Assembly (NCBI GenBank): GCA_934351445.1
Contig: CAKRIZ010000028.1
Coordinates: 1-29,656, forward strand
Source of the DNA: an uncultured Eubacterium sp.
Lineage (GTDB): Bacteria; Bacillota; Clostridia; Lachnospirales; Lachnospiraceae
Reading direction: 5' to 3'
Length of the DNA stretch: 29,656 nucleotides
Shown: in pieces, positions 17,201 through 23,612 of the stretch
How positions within the stretch are numbered: the stretch's first letter is position 1
Layout: the number at the start of each line of letters is the position of its first letter
Translations under genes and position numbers: made by a program
The notes under the pieces: model-generated
Told to the model about the DNA's origin: nothing
Databases searched by the model: none
Seen by the model: the letters and a program-made list of their open reading frames with translations, nothing else

Positions 17201-17371
17201 TTGATTGATGCACATTTTATCTGCGGTGCAGGTGGAGGTGGTTTCCTTCAGGTTATTTTGAAGCGTGATGTGACTAAGGATGATTTGAGGAAACGGCTGC
17301 ACAGTGTATTTCAGGACAGTGGCGTTGATGTGTGGGAGAGTGAGTTTGTATGGGAAAGCGAATTTTGTTGA
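14273..17371 (+). CDS. fkp: Bifunctional L-fucokinase/GDP-fucose pyrophosphorylase
   Basis: A 1032-residue Fkp-type enzyme that turns free L-fucose into fucose-1-phosphate and then GDP-fucose, the salvage route used by gut bacteria to fucosylate capsules with host fucose. The N-terminal pyrophosphorylase has GSGGATLNVL (from G81). A left-handed-helix-like segment lies near 380-440. The C-terminal GHMP kinase has RVNWGGGWTDTPP, the ATP loop PKGSGLGTSS (797-806) and CGAGGGGF. It is slightly longer than the Bacteroides enzyme. The extreme C-terminus repeats VWESEF twice from an 18-base duplication (17330-17365). The second unit contains the ATG of the next gene, so the genes overlap by 22 bases. 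Confidence 0.92.
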   Translation: MNHNQLKNLFLSQSYEDAWQDYRRSLYKKNFVRWDYVILTASNEAQAQAYRAQLAYRQENGWLPKYTTYMVLPDPEGKRVGSGGATLNVLREIWEIEHSFDGLRMLVIHSGGDSKRVPQYSACGKLFSPVPRELPDGRASTLFDEFMIGMAGVPSRMQEGMLVLSGDVLLLFNPLQIDGQLDGAAAISMKEPVGIGKNHGVFLNNGQDEVQMFLHKQTEETLRIMGAVNAQGNVDLDTGAILMGVKLLRALFTLISSESGTDRLVDDDKFAEFVNETARISFYGDFLYPLAQDATLEAYLHEEAEGEINQELLSCRRKIWEVLSPFSLKLFSLSPAQFIHFGTTRELLGLVTEELDDYAGLGWRRYVNSVADINNDPNASYAAHNAYIGRRTSIGRGAYIENSFILDCTEVGEGAVVSGLKLRGYQVPAYCVMHGLPVSMHGSDAVVIRVYGVVDNPKARLSQGGGFLGTTLECFLRQNDLQVTDLWENADDYLWFARLYPICDDWQQALEMTTILFHMVQGTASHAECEKWRGAQRTSLYESFNHARQRTMLDWERELENRVISRRFEQLLEGGSSEKAALETFGTRGITEGIYRELMDDASESAFSIRMRIYHALASYMKEHERMFGDAGGEDLEQMCYKLLREEISDGMGLATDHAGEKSCRIAEKKVDIQLPVRVNWGGGWTDTPPQCNELGGVVLNAAITLNGTYPVQVCVRRLDQLHVEFESQDIGVYGTVTELSKLQDCNNPYDPFALHKAALLVCGVIPMDTAADISLQDVLHNLGGGIYLSTQVVGIPKGSGLGTSSILSAACVKAIYQFQGQDISDARVSDTVLMMEQLMSTGGGWQDQVGGLVPGVKFITSRPGMLQKLDITQVKLSDETKAELQERFALVYTGQRRLARNLLRDVVGGYIAGREDSLEALHEMRKLAALMRFQLEQGDVDAFAELLNEHWERSLQLDEGTSNTCIDQIFLACEDLIDAHFICGAGGGGFLQVILKRDVTKDDLRKRLHSVFQDSGVDVWESEFVWESEFC

Positions 17372-18858
17372 CGGCTGAGCACAGTTATATCGGAAATTCA
17401 TTAAAGAAATATCTGGCTTTCTATGGGGATCAATATGTCATAGAGTGCATGAGTCAGAGGGATGAGTCATGGCGTGAGATGTCATTTGCGGCTTATGATG
17501 TAGTCGTAGATGTCACGGGAATCGCGCACGTGGATCATGGATCGATGGACGAGGCTCAGGCGGCTGCATATCGGCATGTCAATACGGAACTGGCGCTGGA
17601 GACAGCTCGGCTGGCAAAGACAGCCGGTGTCAGACAGTTTATCTATCTGAGCAGCATGATCGTATACGGTGACAGTGCGCCGATTGGAAGCTCCCGCGTG
17701 ATCTCGGAGCAGACACGGCCGATACCGGCAAATGCATATGGTAGCAGCAAATTGCAGGCCGAGCAGGGCTTGCTGGCGATGAATGATGCTCATTTTACGG
17801 TTGCGGTCATACGTCCACCGATGGTATATGGACCGGGATGCAAAGGCAATTATCCAAAATTGGCAAAATTGGCAAACTATACGCCGATATTTCCCAAAGT
17901 GGATAACAGCCGCAGTATGATCTATATTGATCACCTGTGTGAACTGATCCGTCTGATGGTCGATGGATGTGATGGTGGTGTTTTTACACCACAGAATGCA
18001 GAGCATGTCAACACTGCTGACCTGGTGCAGATGATTGGCTGCGTGCATCGCCGACCGGTACTTTTAGTACCCGGATGCAGCAGAATATTGCGGTTGCTGG
18101 CAGGAAAAATTTCATTTATAAATAAAGTATTTGGCAATTTTGCATATGCATCTGATATGGGTCAATATTATGGAGGCGCGTATCAGTTATATGATTTTAT
18201 GGAAACGATAGCATTGACGGAGGGTGTTGATATGAAGTATGGGAAGCGAATCGGGAGCAGGCGGCAGTATCTGAAAGTGAAACGCTATCTGGACTGTCTC
18301 TTGTCTTTGGTTGGTCTATTGTTCATCTGGCCGGTATTCCTGGGAATCTGTATTGCAGTTAAAATGGATTCAAAGGGACCGGTATTCTTTAAACAAAAGC
18401 GCGTGGGCTATAACAAGAAGATATTTGAGATCTATAAATTCCGCACGATGTATACGGACACGCCGAAAGACATGCCGACTCATCTGTTAAAAGATCCGGA
18501 ACAGTATATTACGAGGGTCGGAAAAGTTTTGCGCAAGACCAGTCTGGATGAATTGCCGCAGATTATCAATATTCTGAAAGGAGATATGAGTCTGGTGGGT
18601 CCGAGACCTGCACTGTGGAATCAGGATGATCTGATACGCGAGCGTGACCGGTATCATGCGAATCAGCTTCTGCCGGGGTTGACTGGCTGGGCGCAGATCC
18701 ATGGCCGTGACGAATTGGAGATCCCTGTCAAAGCAGCGCTTGACGGTTATTATGTACAGCATTTTGGATTGCTTATGGATATCCGCTGTCTGATCGGTAC
18801 GGTAGGGGCTGTGCTGTTACATAAAGGCGTTAAAGAAGGTGGTACCGGCAATCAGTAA
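17350..18858 (+). CDS. NAD-dependent epimerase fused to initiating sugar-phosphate transferase
   Basis: A 502-residue fusion. Residues 1-290 are an extended SDR epimerase/dehydratase with Y130xxxK134 (AYGSSK) and SSMIVYGDS. Its N-terminal nucleotide loop reads [10 protein letters not shown], lacking the usual TGxxGxxG glycines. Residues from about 300 are a bacterial sugar transferase (PglC/WcaJ type): one membrane hairpin ([19 protein letters not shown]), YKFRTM, the catalytic pair D400/E401 in KTSLDELPQ, and MSLVGPRP. It should load the first sugar phosphate on undecaprenyl phosphate, with the epimerase half supplying or modifying that sugar. ATG 17350 sits inside the end of fkp, with GGGAG from the fkp tail as ribosome site. 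It is the last gene of the block before the copy 2 repeats. Confidence 0.88.
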   Translation: MGKRILLTAEHSYIGNSLKKYLAFYGDQYVIECMSQRDESWREMSFAAYDVVVDVTGIAHVDHGSMDEAQAAAYRHVNTELALETARLAKTAGVRQFIYLSSMIVYGDSAPIGSSRVISEQTRPIPANAYGSSKLQAEQGLLAMNDAHFTVAVIRPPMVYGPGCKGNYPKLAKLANYTPIFPKVDNSRSMIYIDHLCELIRLMVDGCDGGVFTPQNAEHVNTADLVQMIGCVHRRPVLLVPGCSRILRLLAGKISFINKVFGNFAYASDMGQYYGGAYQLYDFMETIALTEGVDMKYGKRIGSRRQYLKVKRYLDCLLSLVGLLFIWPVFLGICIAVKMDSKGPVFFKQKRVGYNKKIFEIYKFRTMYTDTPKDMPTHLLKDPEQYITRVGKVLRKTSLDELPQIINILKGDMSLVGPRPALWNQDDLIRERDRYHANQLLPGLTGWAQIHGRDELEIPVKAALDGYYVQHFGLLMDIRCLIGTVGAVLLHKGVKEGGTGNQ

Positions 18859-18918
18859 TACCGGTAGCTGCCGAAAAAGTGTCTTAATTTATGAGACCAT
18901 TATAGTCACGAAAGAGAG

Positions 18919-19098
18919 TAAAAGAGCCATGTCCCCCCATTGGACACGGCTCTTTCAGTTTGGGAGTACCCCCTCCTAAATGACATTCGTTCTTACGTTC
19001 CCCTCCAATACATTCGAATGACATTTATACAATTCCCTGTGCAAATATAATATAGCATATCGGAATGGTGCTGTAAGTCGGTATTTGTCGAATTTTGA
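18919..19098 (+). repeat. Duplicated upstream block, copy 2
   Basis: This is the counterpart of 9916-10100. It contains a perfect Spo0A box TGTCGAA at 19086-19092, where copy 1 has TGTCAAA. The 617 bases between 18859 and 19475 hold no convincing gene: only this block, the MITE, promoters and Spo0A-box-like sites. Confidence 0.8.
18921..18956 (+). terminator. Hairpin after the polysaccharide block
   Basis: AAAGAGCCATGTCC (18921-18934) pairs with GGACACGGCTCTTT (18942-18955) with one mismatch, ending in TTT. It is the copy 2 version of the hairpin after jetD and probably ends the polysaccharide transcript. Confidence 0.65.
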
Positions 19099-19100
19099 AA

Positions 19101-19250
19101 AAATATATGTTACTGTTCACAGGCAGGCATTTTCTGAACTGAAAATGCCGTATGATACAGTGGTGGTAGCAGATTTTGCCGATCTGGAATGCGAAGCATC
19201 GGCAAAATCCGTTACTGGAACGAGGTACGAGTGAACAGTAACAAATATAT
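19101..19250. mobile_element. 134-bp MITE with 8-bp target duplication
   Basis: The element 19109-19242 has perfect 12-bp terminal inverted repeats, GTTACTGTTCAC and GTGAACAGTAAC. It is flanked on both sides by the direct repeat AAATATAT (19101-19108 and 19243-19250). Inside are two hairpins, GGCATTTTC/GAAAATGCC and GATTTTGCCGAT/ATCGGCAAAATC. It has no coding capacity. The equivalent site in copy 1 (about 10095-10140) has no insertion. It separates the TGTCGAA box from the promoter at 19309. Confidence 0.85.
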
Positions 19251-19308
19251 TTCTGTGATAGGAAATTCCTGCATGCAGGATTTTTTGAAATGGTATGAAA
19301 ATACCGTG

Positions 19309-19337
19309 TTGTAAGCAAAAAATGCGGATGCTATAAT
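19309..19337 (+). promoter_or_regulatory. Sigma-A-type promoter of cassette copy 2
   Basis: TTGTAA (19309-19314), 17 bases, TATAAT (19332-19337). It is the better-consensus version of the promoter at 10145. Transcription would start near 19345 and run into the first regulator. Confidence 0.78.
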
Positions 19338-19388
19338 AGGGGCAGGCAATGAGCAGTGTCAGTTACATAATAAAAATATTCCACAAAA

Positions 19389-19443
19389 GGTCGAAAAAGG
19401 TCGGAAAGATTTTCTGGTGAACAACTCCCCAAATCACTATAAT
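19389..19443 (+). promoter_or_regulatory. Spo0A-box-like pair and second promoter before regulator 1
   Basis: GGTCGAA (19389-19395) and GGTCGGA (19399-19405) lie 10 bases apart. A perfect TATAAT at 19438-19443 follows, with only a poor -35 (TGGTGA, 19415-19420). A weak -35 behind regulator boxes is the usual layout of an activator-dependent promoter, so the regulators may control their own genes. Confidence 0.5.
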
Positions 19444-19475
19444 AAAAGCAGAATGTGATGAAAGAGGTGTTTGGC

Positions 19476-20303
19476 ATGACAGAAACGATTCAGAAGCCGA
19501 TTCAGATTCTGCTGGTGGAAGATGAGAAGCATGTGTGTGATATTTACCGGCAGACATTGAATAACTGTGATCATATGGAACTCGTATATGCGACCGGAAG
19601 CGAAAAGGAGGCACGTGATTTTGTAGACCGGGCAGAGGTAGATGTTATTATTCTTGATCTGGAATTATGGGAAGGCGATGGTTTGTCATTCATTTTTCGC
19701 TTAGATGAGCGCACGCGCGCAGGAAAGGACAAGCCGCTGATCATTGTGGTGACGAATAATTCCTCGGTTGTGACCTGGGAGACCGCGAGAGGATGTGGCG
19801 CTGATTATGTCATTCCGAAGATGACGCATGAATATTCACCGATTGCGGTGTTGAGCAAGATAGAAAAAGTGTATCCCTTCTATAAAAAGCACAAGAAGCA
19901 CAAGAAGCACACAGCACAGGGCACCGCGGACAAGTCCTTTGCTGGGCTGGACGAGAACGGAGAGGCGATGTTGAAGTATATTTATCAGTATATTGATAAT
20001 ATGGGACTGGTGTCGCCGAAGCAGGGAGTTATATTTATGGGCGAAGCAATCTGGCGGACGATGGAGTGGGGTGGTTCGGGCGTTATGCATTTGTCAAATG
20101 ATATCTATCCACTGATTGCTCAGAAATATGACGTGACAGAGTCGAGTATTGAAAAGGAAATCCGGGCGGTCATCCGGCAGGGCTGGGCGAAAATCGATGA
20201 GGAAAAAAGGCAGAAATATTATCCATATGAGGTGGAGGGCAGCAGACTCAGACCGACAAACACGGAGCTGATTGAGAATCTGGCAAAGCTTCTGAAAGCA
20301 TAG
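19476..20303 (+). CDS. Response regulator with Spo0A-type DNA-binding domain (regulator 1)
   Basis: A 275-residue two-component regulator. The REC domain (about 1-125) has the acidic pair in LLVEDEKH, phosphoacceptor D61 (IILDLELWEGDG), switch Thr in VVTN and Lys in VIPK. The C-terminal domain (about 165-275) resembles the Spo0A DNA-binding domain in order and spacing: MGEAIWRTME, LYP-like DIYPLIAQKYDVTESSIEKEIRA, then RPTNTELIENLAKLL. It should bind TGTCGAA-type boxes. The linker holds three KKH repeats from tandem 9-base units (19884-19910). ATG 19476 follows AGAGGTG and is preferred over GTG 19455. It is not Spo0A itself: it is paired with a GHKL kinase and micropeptide and has a tandem paralogue. 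Confidence 0.85.
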   Translation: MTETIQKPIQILLVEDEKHVCDIYRQTLNNCDHMELVYATGSEKEARDFVDRAEVDVIILDLELWEGDGLSFIFRLDERTRAGKDKPLIIVVTNNSSVVTWETARGCGADYVIPKMTHEYSPIAVLSKIEKVYPFYKKHKKHKKHTAQGTADKSFAGLDENGEAMLKYIYQYIDNMGLVSPKQGVIFMGEAIWRTMEWGGSGVMHLSNDIYPLIAQKYDVTESSIEKEIRAVIRQGWAKIDEEKRQKYYPYEVEGSRLRPTNTELIENLAKLLKA

Positions 20304-20343
20304 TGTTGCTGTGAACAACATTGACCCTGCGCTAACAGTGAGG

Positions 20344-20372
20344 TTGAAGATTTGTAATCCTTTATATATACT
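20344..20372 (+). promoter_or_regulatory. Promoter before regulator 2
   Basis: TTGAAG (20344-20349), 17 bases, TATACT (20367-20372). It would let the second regulator be expressed separately from the first. Confidence 0.5.
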
Positions 20373-20417
20373 AAAGAGTTATGAAAGAAAACTATTTCGA
20401 ATGAGCAGAGGAAAAAG

Positions 20418-21212
20418 ATGACTGATGTGATAAGAATAATGCTGGTTGAGGATGATAGGGAAGTCTGCGACAGCTATAAACAGGCGTTGAGAAATAATCA
20501 AAAGATGATGCTGTGCTGTATAACCGATAGCGAGCAGGAGGCGCTTTGGTATATGAGGGCGTATCCGGTGGATGTGATTATTCTGGATCTGGAATTGCGT
20601 GAAGGCGACGGCATATCGTTTCTGGATGAATTGAAAACCGATGGACGGCCCAAACCGTTTGTGGTTGTCGTGACAAATACGATTTCTAATATTATATTAA
20701 ATTTGGTACGCCAAAATGGTGCCGATTACATATATCCAAAGATGAATCTGTCTTATTCACCATATAAAGTATTGAGTATTATTGAAAAGGCATTTCCATA
20801 TAAGCAGATGGCTGATAGACAAAGTGAGATGCTGCTAGCCCAGAAATACACGCAGGAGAAATACGATCGCCTGACGCGTAAATATATTATGGACTACTTA
20901 CAGGAGATGGGATTTAAATCTTCTGTGGCCGGAACGAGATATTTGCAGGAAGTGCTGTTCCTGCTGGTCAGTGGTGAAAAGAAAATGGATGAGACAAATA
21001 TCAGTGAGTTGTATGCTGCCGTTGGTGAGATGTGCAACAATTCAGACACAAATATAGAGAAGGCAATTCGTGTTGCGATTGAGGGAACATGGCGGACATC
21101 CAAATTGTCTGTCCTGCAGAAATATTATCCTTATATCTATGATGAGGATAGAGGTAAACCAACAAATCGAGATTTTATATATAATATATCATATAAATTG
21201 CGCTCAGAATAG
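20418..21212 (+). CDS. Response regulator with Spo0A-type DNA-binding domain (regulator 2)
   Basis: A 264-residue paralogue of the preceding gene. REC domain with MLVEDDRE, D57 (IILDLELREGDG), VVTN and YIYPK; C-terminal Spo0A-like domain with YLQEVLFLL, SELYAAVGEMCNNSDTNIEK and KPTNRDFIYNISYKLR. AGAGGAAA precedes ATG 20418, 114 bases after regulator 1. The collapsed remnant at 10259-10493 derives from this type of gene. In the putative recognition helix, NIEKAIRVAIEGTW is close to Spo0A's RVERAIRHAIEVAW. It probably receives phosphate from the GHKL kinases of the cassettes and binds the repeats before the micro-ORFs. Two such regulators in a row suggest division of labour or heterodimers. Confidence 0.87.
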   Translation: MTDVIRIMLVEDDREVCDSYKQALRNNQKMMLCCITDSEQEALWYMRAYPVDVIILDLELREGDGISFLDELKTDGRPKPFVVVVTNTISNIILNLVRQNGADYIYPKMNLSYSPYKVLSIIEKAFPYKQMADRQSEMLLAQKYTQEKYDRLTRKYIMDYLQEMGFKSSVAGTRYLQEVLFLLVSGEKKMDETNISELYAAVGEMCNNSDTNIEKAIRVAIEGTWRTSKLSVLQKYYPYIYDEDRGKPTNRDFIYNISYKLRSE

Positions 21213-21218
21213 ACATCG

Positions 21219-21245
21219 ACCGGAACTGTACTGCACAGTTCCGGT
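21219..21245 (+). repeat. Perfect hairpin after regulator 2
   Basis: ACCGGAACTGT, loop ACTGC, ACAGTTCCGGT make an 11-bp perfect stem 6 bases after the stop codon. No T-run follows. It may protect or partly end the regulator transcript; copy 1 has a weaker counterpart. Confidence 0.65.
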
Positions 21246-21310
21246 TCGATAATTACCGACAAATGATAGTACCCGAAAGGCAGATATTTCGCATGATTGC
21301 ATAGCCAGCG

Positions 21311-21337
21311 GTCGACCTTTTTGACCGGTTTCGACTA
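21311..21337 (-). promoter_or_regulatory. Triple Spo0A-box-like operator, copy 2
   Basis: TCGACC at 21312, TTGACC at 21321 and TCGACT at 21331 keep the 9- and 10-base spacing of copy 1. The outer sites are better conserved than the middle one. They lie about 85 bases before the micro-ORF start. Confidence 0.62.
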
Positions 21338-21383
21338 TTTTGCAGAATGCCTGCGATAGGAAAAATCCATACGGACAGGTACT

Positions 21384-21404
21384 CCTTATTCAAATCGAAT
21401 AAGG
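21384..21404 (+). promoter_or_regulatory. Leader hairpin overlapping the micro-ORF ribosome site, copy 2
   Basis: CCTTATTC (21384-21391), loop AAATC, GAATAAGG (21397-21404) is a perfect 8-bp stem whose right arm includes the first bases of AAGGAGG (21401-21407). It is the counterpart of 10693-10713, with a wobble changed to a full pair. Confidence 0.5.
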
Positions 21405-21416
21405 AGGTGTCCGGGG

Positions 21417-21464
21417 ATGGCAGAAGAATTCTACAGATGGGTTTATGATTGGATTTCCGGATAG
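21417..21464 (+). CDS. Putative signalling micropeptide, 15 residues (copy 2)
   Basis: ATG 21417 encodes MAEEFYRWVYDWISG, with AAGGAGG 9 bases upstream. It keeps the AE-F, WVY and final Gly of the copy 1 peptide but differs at most other positions, as expected for specificity variants of a signal. It has no cysteine, so a thiolactone is not possible here. It is aromatic-rich and near neutral to slightly acidic. The leader, operator and downstream terminator match copy 1. Whether it is secreted, and how, cannot be told; no dedicated exporter lies nearby. Confidence 0.63.
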   Translation: MAEEFYRWVYDWISG

Positions 21465-21475
21465 GAAAAGATGGA

Positions 21476-21502
21476 AGAGGGCAGTTAATGCCCTCTTTTT
21501 TT
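21476..21502 (+). terminator. Terminator between micropeptide and kinase, copy 2
   Basis: AGAGGGCA (21476-21483), loop GTTAA, TGCCCTCT (21489-21496) and a run of seven T. Its sequence differs from the copy 1 terminator, but position and function are the same. Confidence 0.88.
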
Positions 21503-21555
21503 GGAAATATCAATATAGACGTTTTGTAGAAAATGCCAAAACGGAGGAATTCAAA

Positions 21556-22745
21556 GTGATTGCAGAAATGTTTGCAAATTTAACGCGCTCGATTTTGTAT
21601 GTAATGGTATTTGAAATCTTCATGGAAAGGAAGAAACATGAGTGAGTCTTTGATGGCGCTTGTTATACTTACGAATATGCAATTATCAGTTGCGATAAGC
21701 GGTAACGAGATGCTACTAAAATTTCTTCCGGCAATTGTAATGATTTGCTTGTTTCTTTTCGAAATTTTTTCTGCTAATGGGAAAAGGGCAAAAGAGATAT
21801 GTGCTAATGGAATGAAAGCATTTGCCATTGTTAGGACTTTTATTATTATCTTAATATGGTCTCATTATGATAGAATACAGAACAAGAATGAGAATGTAAT
21901 TTCATATGTGATGTTTATTTTTGGGGGCGTTTGTATTGTTTTTTCAGCAACTAATGCAAACTGCTTTTATTACAAAGGATTATAGTTTTCTAAATGTGTT
22001 GTTTCTTCTCCTCTACCTCACCATGATCTTCACCGCATTCATGCTCCTGCAACACAATCGTCTGACCGCGAAGCAGCAGGCGATCGAGGAAGATAACAGG
22101 CAGATGAGTCAGCGGCTGCATCGTTCGAAGGATGTGTTAGGTGTGGTGTCGCAGGTGGTTGCCAGTGAGGATCATATAGATCCGAAGCTACGGAAAGAAC
22201 TGGCAGATTTTTGTGATGATGAGATGAATGAGATGCAGGATCGCACGCTAGGCGTGAATCTGATCGGCGATACAGGGATCGAGTTGGTCAATGTGATGCT
22301 GCAAAAACAGATGATGCGTTGCGCGGATCTGAATATCTCATTTGATGTAATGATTCCGGCACCGGTTGACGGATATATTCAGAATATAGGGATCTCGGTG
22401 ACTGAGTTCATGCGGATGTTGAATGATTTGCTCAAAAATGCGGTCAAGGCAATTCTTTCGTCGGAAAATGAACATCGGGAACTGTTGCTGATTATGGGTG
22501 ATGCCGGCGCGGACTGTTTCGAGATCCGCTTGTATGACAGCGGTGTCCCTTTTCCACCGGTAATATTGGAACATATGGGAGAGCGTGGCAATACGACAGA
22601 TGGAACTGGTAATGGGCTGGCAGATACCATAGAGACTCTGGCTCATTACTACGCATCGTTCGCGATTGAGCCCATCGAGCCCGGCGCTGATATCTATACG
22701 AAATGTGTGCATATCGCCTTTGACGGTCGCGGATGTGGCGCATGA
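21556..22745 (+). pseudogene. AgrC-like GHKL sensor kinase, frameshifted copy
   Basis: GTG 21556 (GGAGG upstream) encodes one membrane helix (MIAEMFANLTRSILYVMVFE) like the start of the intact kinase and stops at TGA 21643-21645. An overlapping ATG 21638 with AAGGAAG upstream continues the sensor in the next frame to 21985. A third frame from about 21921 carries the last helices and the full kinase half to 22745. The second break is one extra G in a G5 run (21923-21927); with four G the sequence reads FIFGAFVLFFQQ, matching copy 1 FVGSFVLFFQQ. The sensor is also about 45 residues shorter than in copy 1. The kinase half keeps MLNDLLKNAVKAI, YDSGVPFP and GTGNG. It is probably inactive unless the G-run varies. 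Confidence 0.78.
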
Positions 22746-22809
22746 TCCGGCTGCGTATATCGGTGGATGATACCACTGATCAAATAAAAACATAAAGGAG
22801 ATCAAAAAC

Positions 22810-23517
22810 ATGAAAATGAATCTGAAAAAAATCGCAAAATGGAGTCTCGTCTTATTTTCGGTGATGCTGGTATGTTTCGTCGGCGATTGTACGAAAACAC
22901 AGGCAGCGTCAAGCGCGCAGTATACTTACAAGACATATGATAAGAGCAAGACCTATAAAGGAAAAAAGTCTACGATCAAAGATGTAGAGAAGTATAAGCG
23001 TGTCATCTTGAAGGGTGATTCCGCGGCTGTGAAAAAGATCAACCAGGTGTTGAAAGAGGCCTGTGACGCAAAGGTGAAAGAGATGCCGGCAGGCTATGCA
23101 AAAAATGATGCAGATCATATGTCATATGGCGGTGAGTATAGCAATATCTATACCTCAAAGGTGACTTATAATGAGAATGGTGTGATCAGCATTATGGTTA
23201 GTTATGAGTGGTATCAGGGCGGTGTAGCTGATTACGGATGCGACTGCTATACGTTTGACCTGACCACCGGGGATCAGTTAAAACTCACGGATGTATGCAA
23301 CGGCAGCAATCGCACATTGACGAAAAAGATTAAGAACCGACTGCTGAAAAAATATTCAAAGGATGCATTTTCAGAGGATGGTTTGCGGTCGATCTCTGCC
23401 GATAAATGTGATTTTTATCTGAAGAAGAATGGCAAGGCAGTCGTTATGTTCGATAAATATGAGATCTCCTACGGTGCAGCCGGAGCATTTAATGTGACGT
23501 TGAATAGCAAATATTGA
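22810..23517 (+). CDS. Secreted DUF3298/RsiV-like protein
   Basis: A 235-residue exported protein. Residues 1-33 are a Sec signal peptide (KKIAKW, hydrophobic core, cut probably after TQA or QAA). The mature part resembles the DUF4163-DUF3298 pair seen in RsiV-like anti-sigma factors and in PdaC: repeated strands around YNENGVISIMVSYEWYQGG, then YTFDLTTGDQLKLTDVCNG and a C-terminal FYLKKNGKAVVMFDKYEI. AAAGGAG lies 5' of ATG 22810. There is no membrane anchor after the signal peptide. It directly follows cassette copy 2 and may be one of its targets or simply the next locus. The molecular role is unknown. Confidence 0.75.
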   Translation: MKMNLKKIAKWSLVLFSVMLVCFVGDCTKTQAASSAQYTYKTYDKSKTYKGKKSTIKDVEKYKRVILKGDSAAVKKINQVLKEACDAKVKEMPAGYAKNDADHMSYGGEYSNIYTSKVTYNENGVISIMVSYEWYQGGVADYGCDCYTFDLTTGDQLKLTDVCNGSNRTLTKKIKNRLLKKYSKDAFSEDGLRSISADKCDFYLKKNGKAVVMFDKYEISYGAAGAFNVTLNSKY

Positions 23518-23557
23518 CACAAACTGTGAACAAACAAAGACCGGATGCGCAAGATGA

Positions 23558-23586
23558 TTGACGGTAGGTCACCGGTATGCTACACT
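23558..23586 (+). promoter_or_regulatory. Promoter of the NlpC/P60 gene
   Basis: TTGACG (23558-23563), 17-base spacer, TACACT (23581-23586). The gene starts 27 bases later behind AAAGGAG. Confidence 0.65.
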
Positions 23587-23612
23587 GCACCTGTGAATAA
23601 CAAAGGAGTTGA

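Noticed and set aside
19476..21212. The chromosomal spo0A gene
   Set aside because: There are two tandem paralogues plus a third remnant, each linked to a GHKL kinase cassette, and no sporulation genes such as spoIVB are nearby.
21445..21555. Upstream part of a 66-codon open frame overlapping the micro-ORF and terminator
   Set aside because: Only its end (from GTG 21556) has a ribosome site and similarity to the kinase's first helix; the upstream part crosses the terminator.
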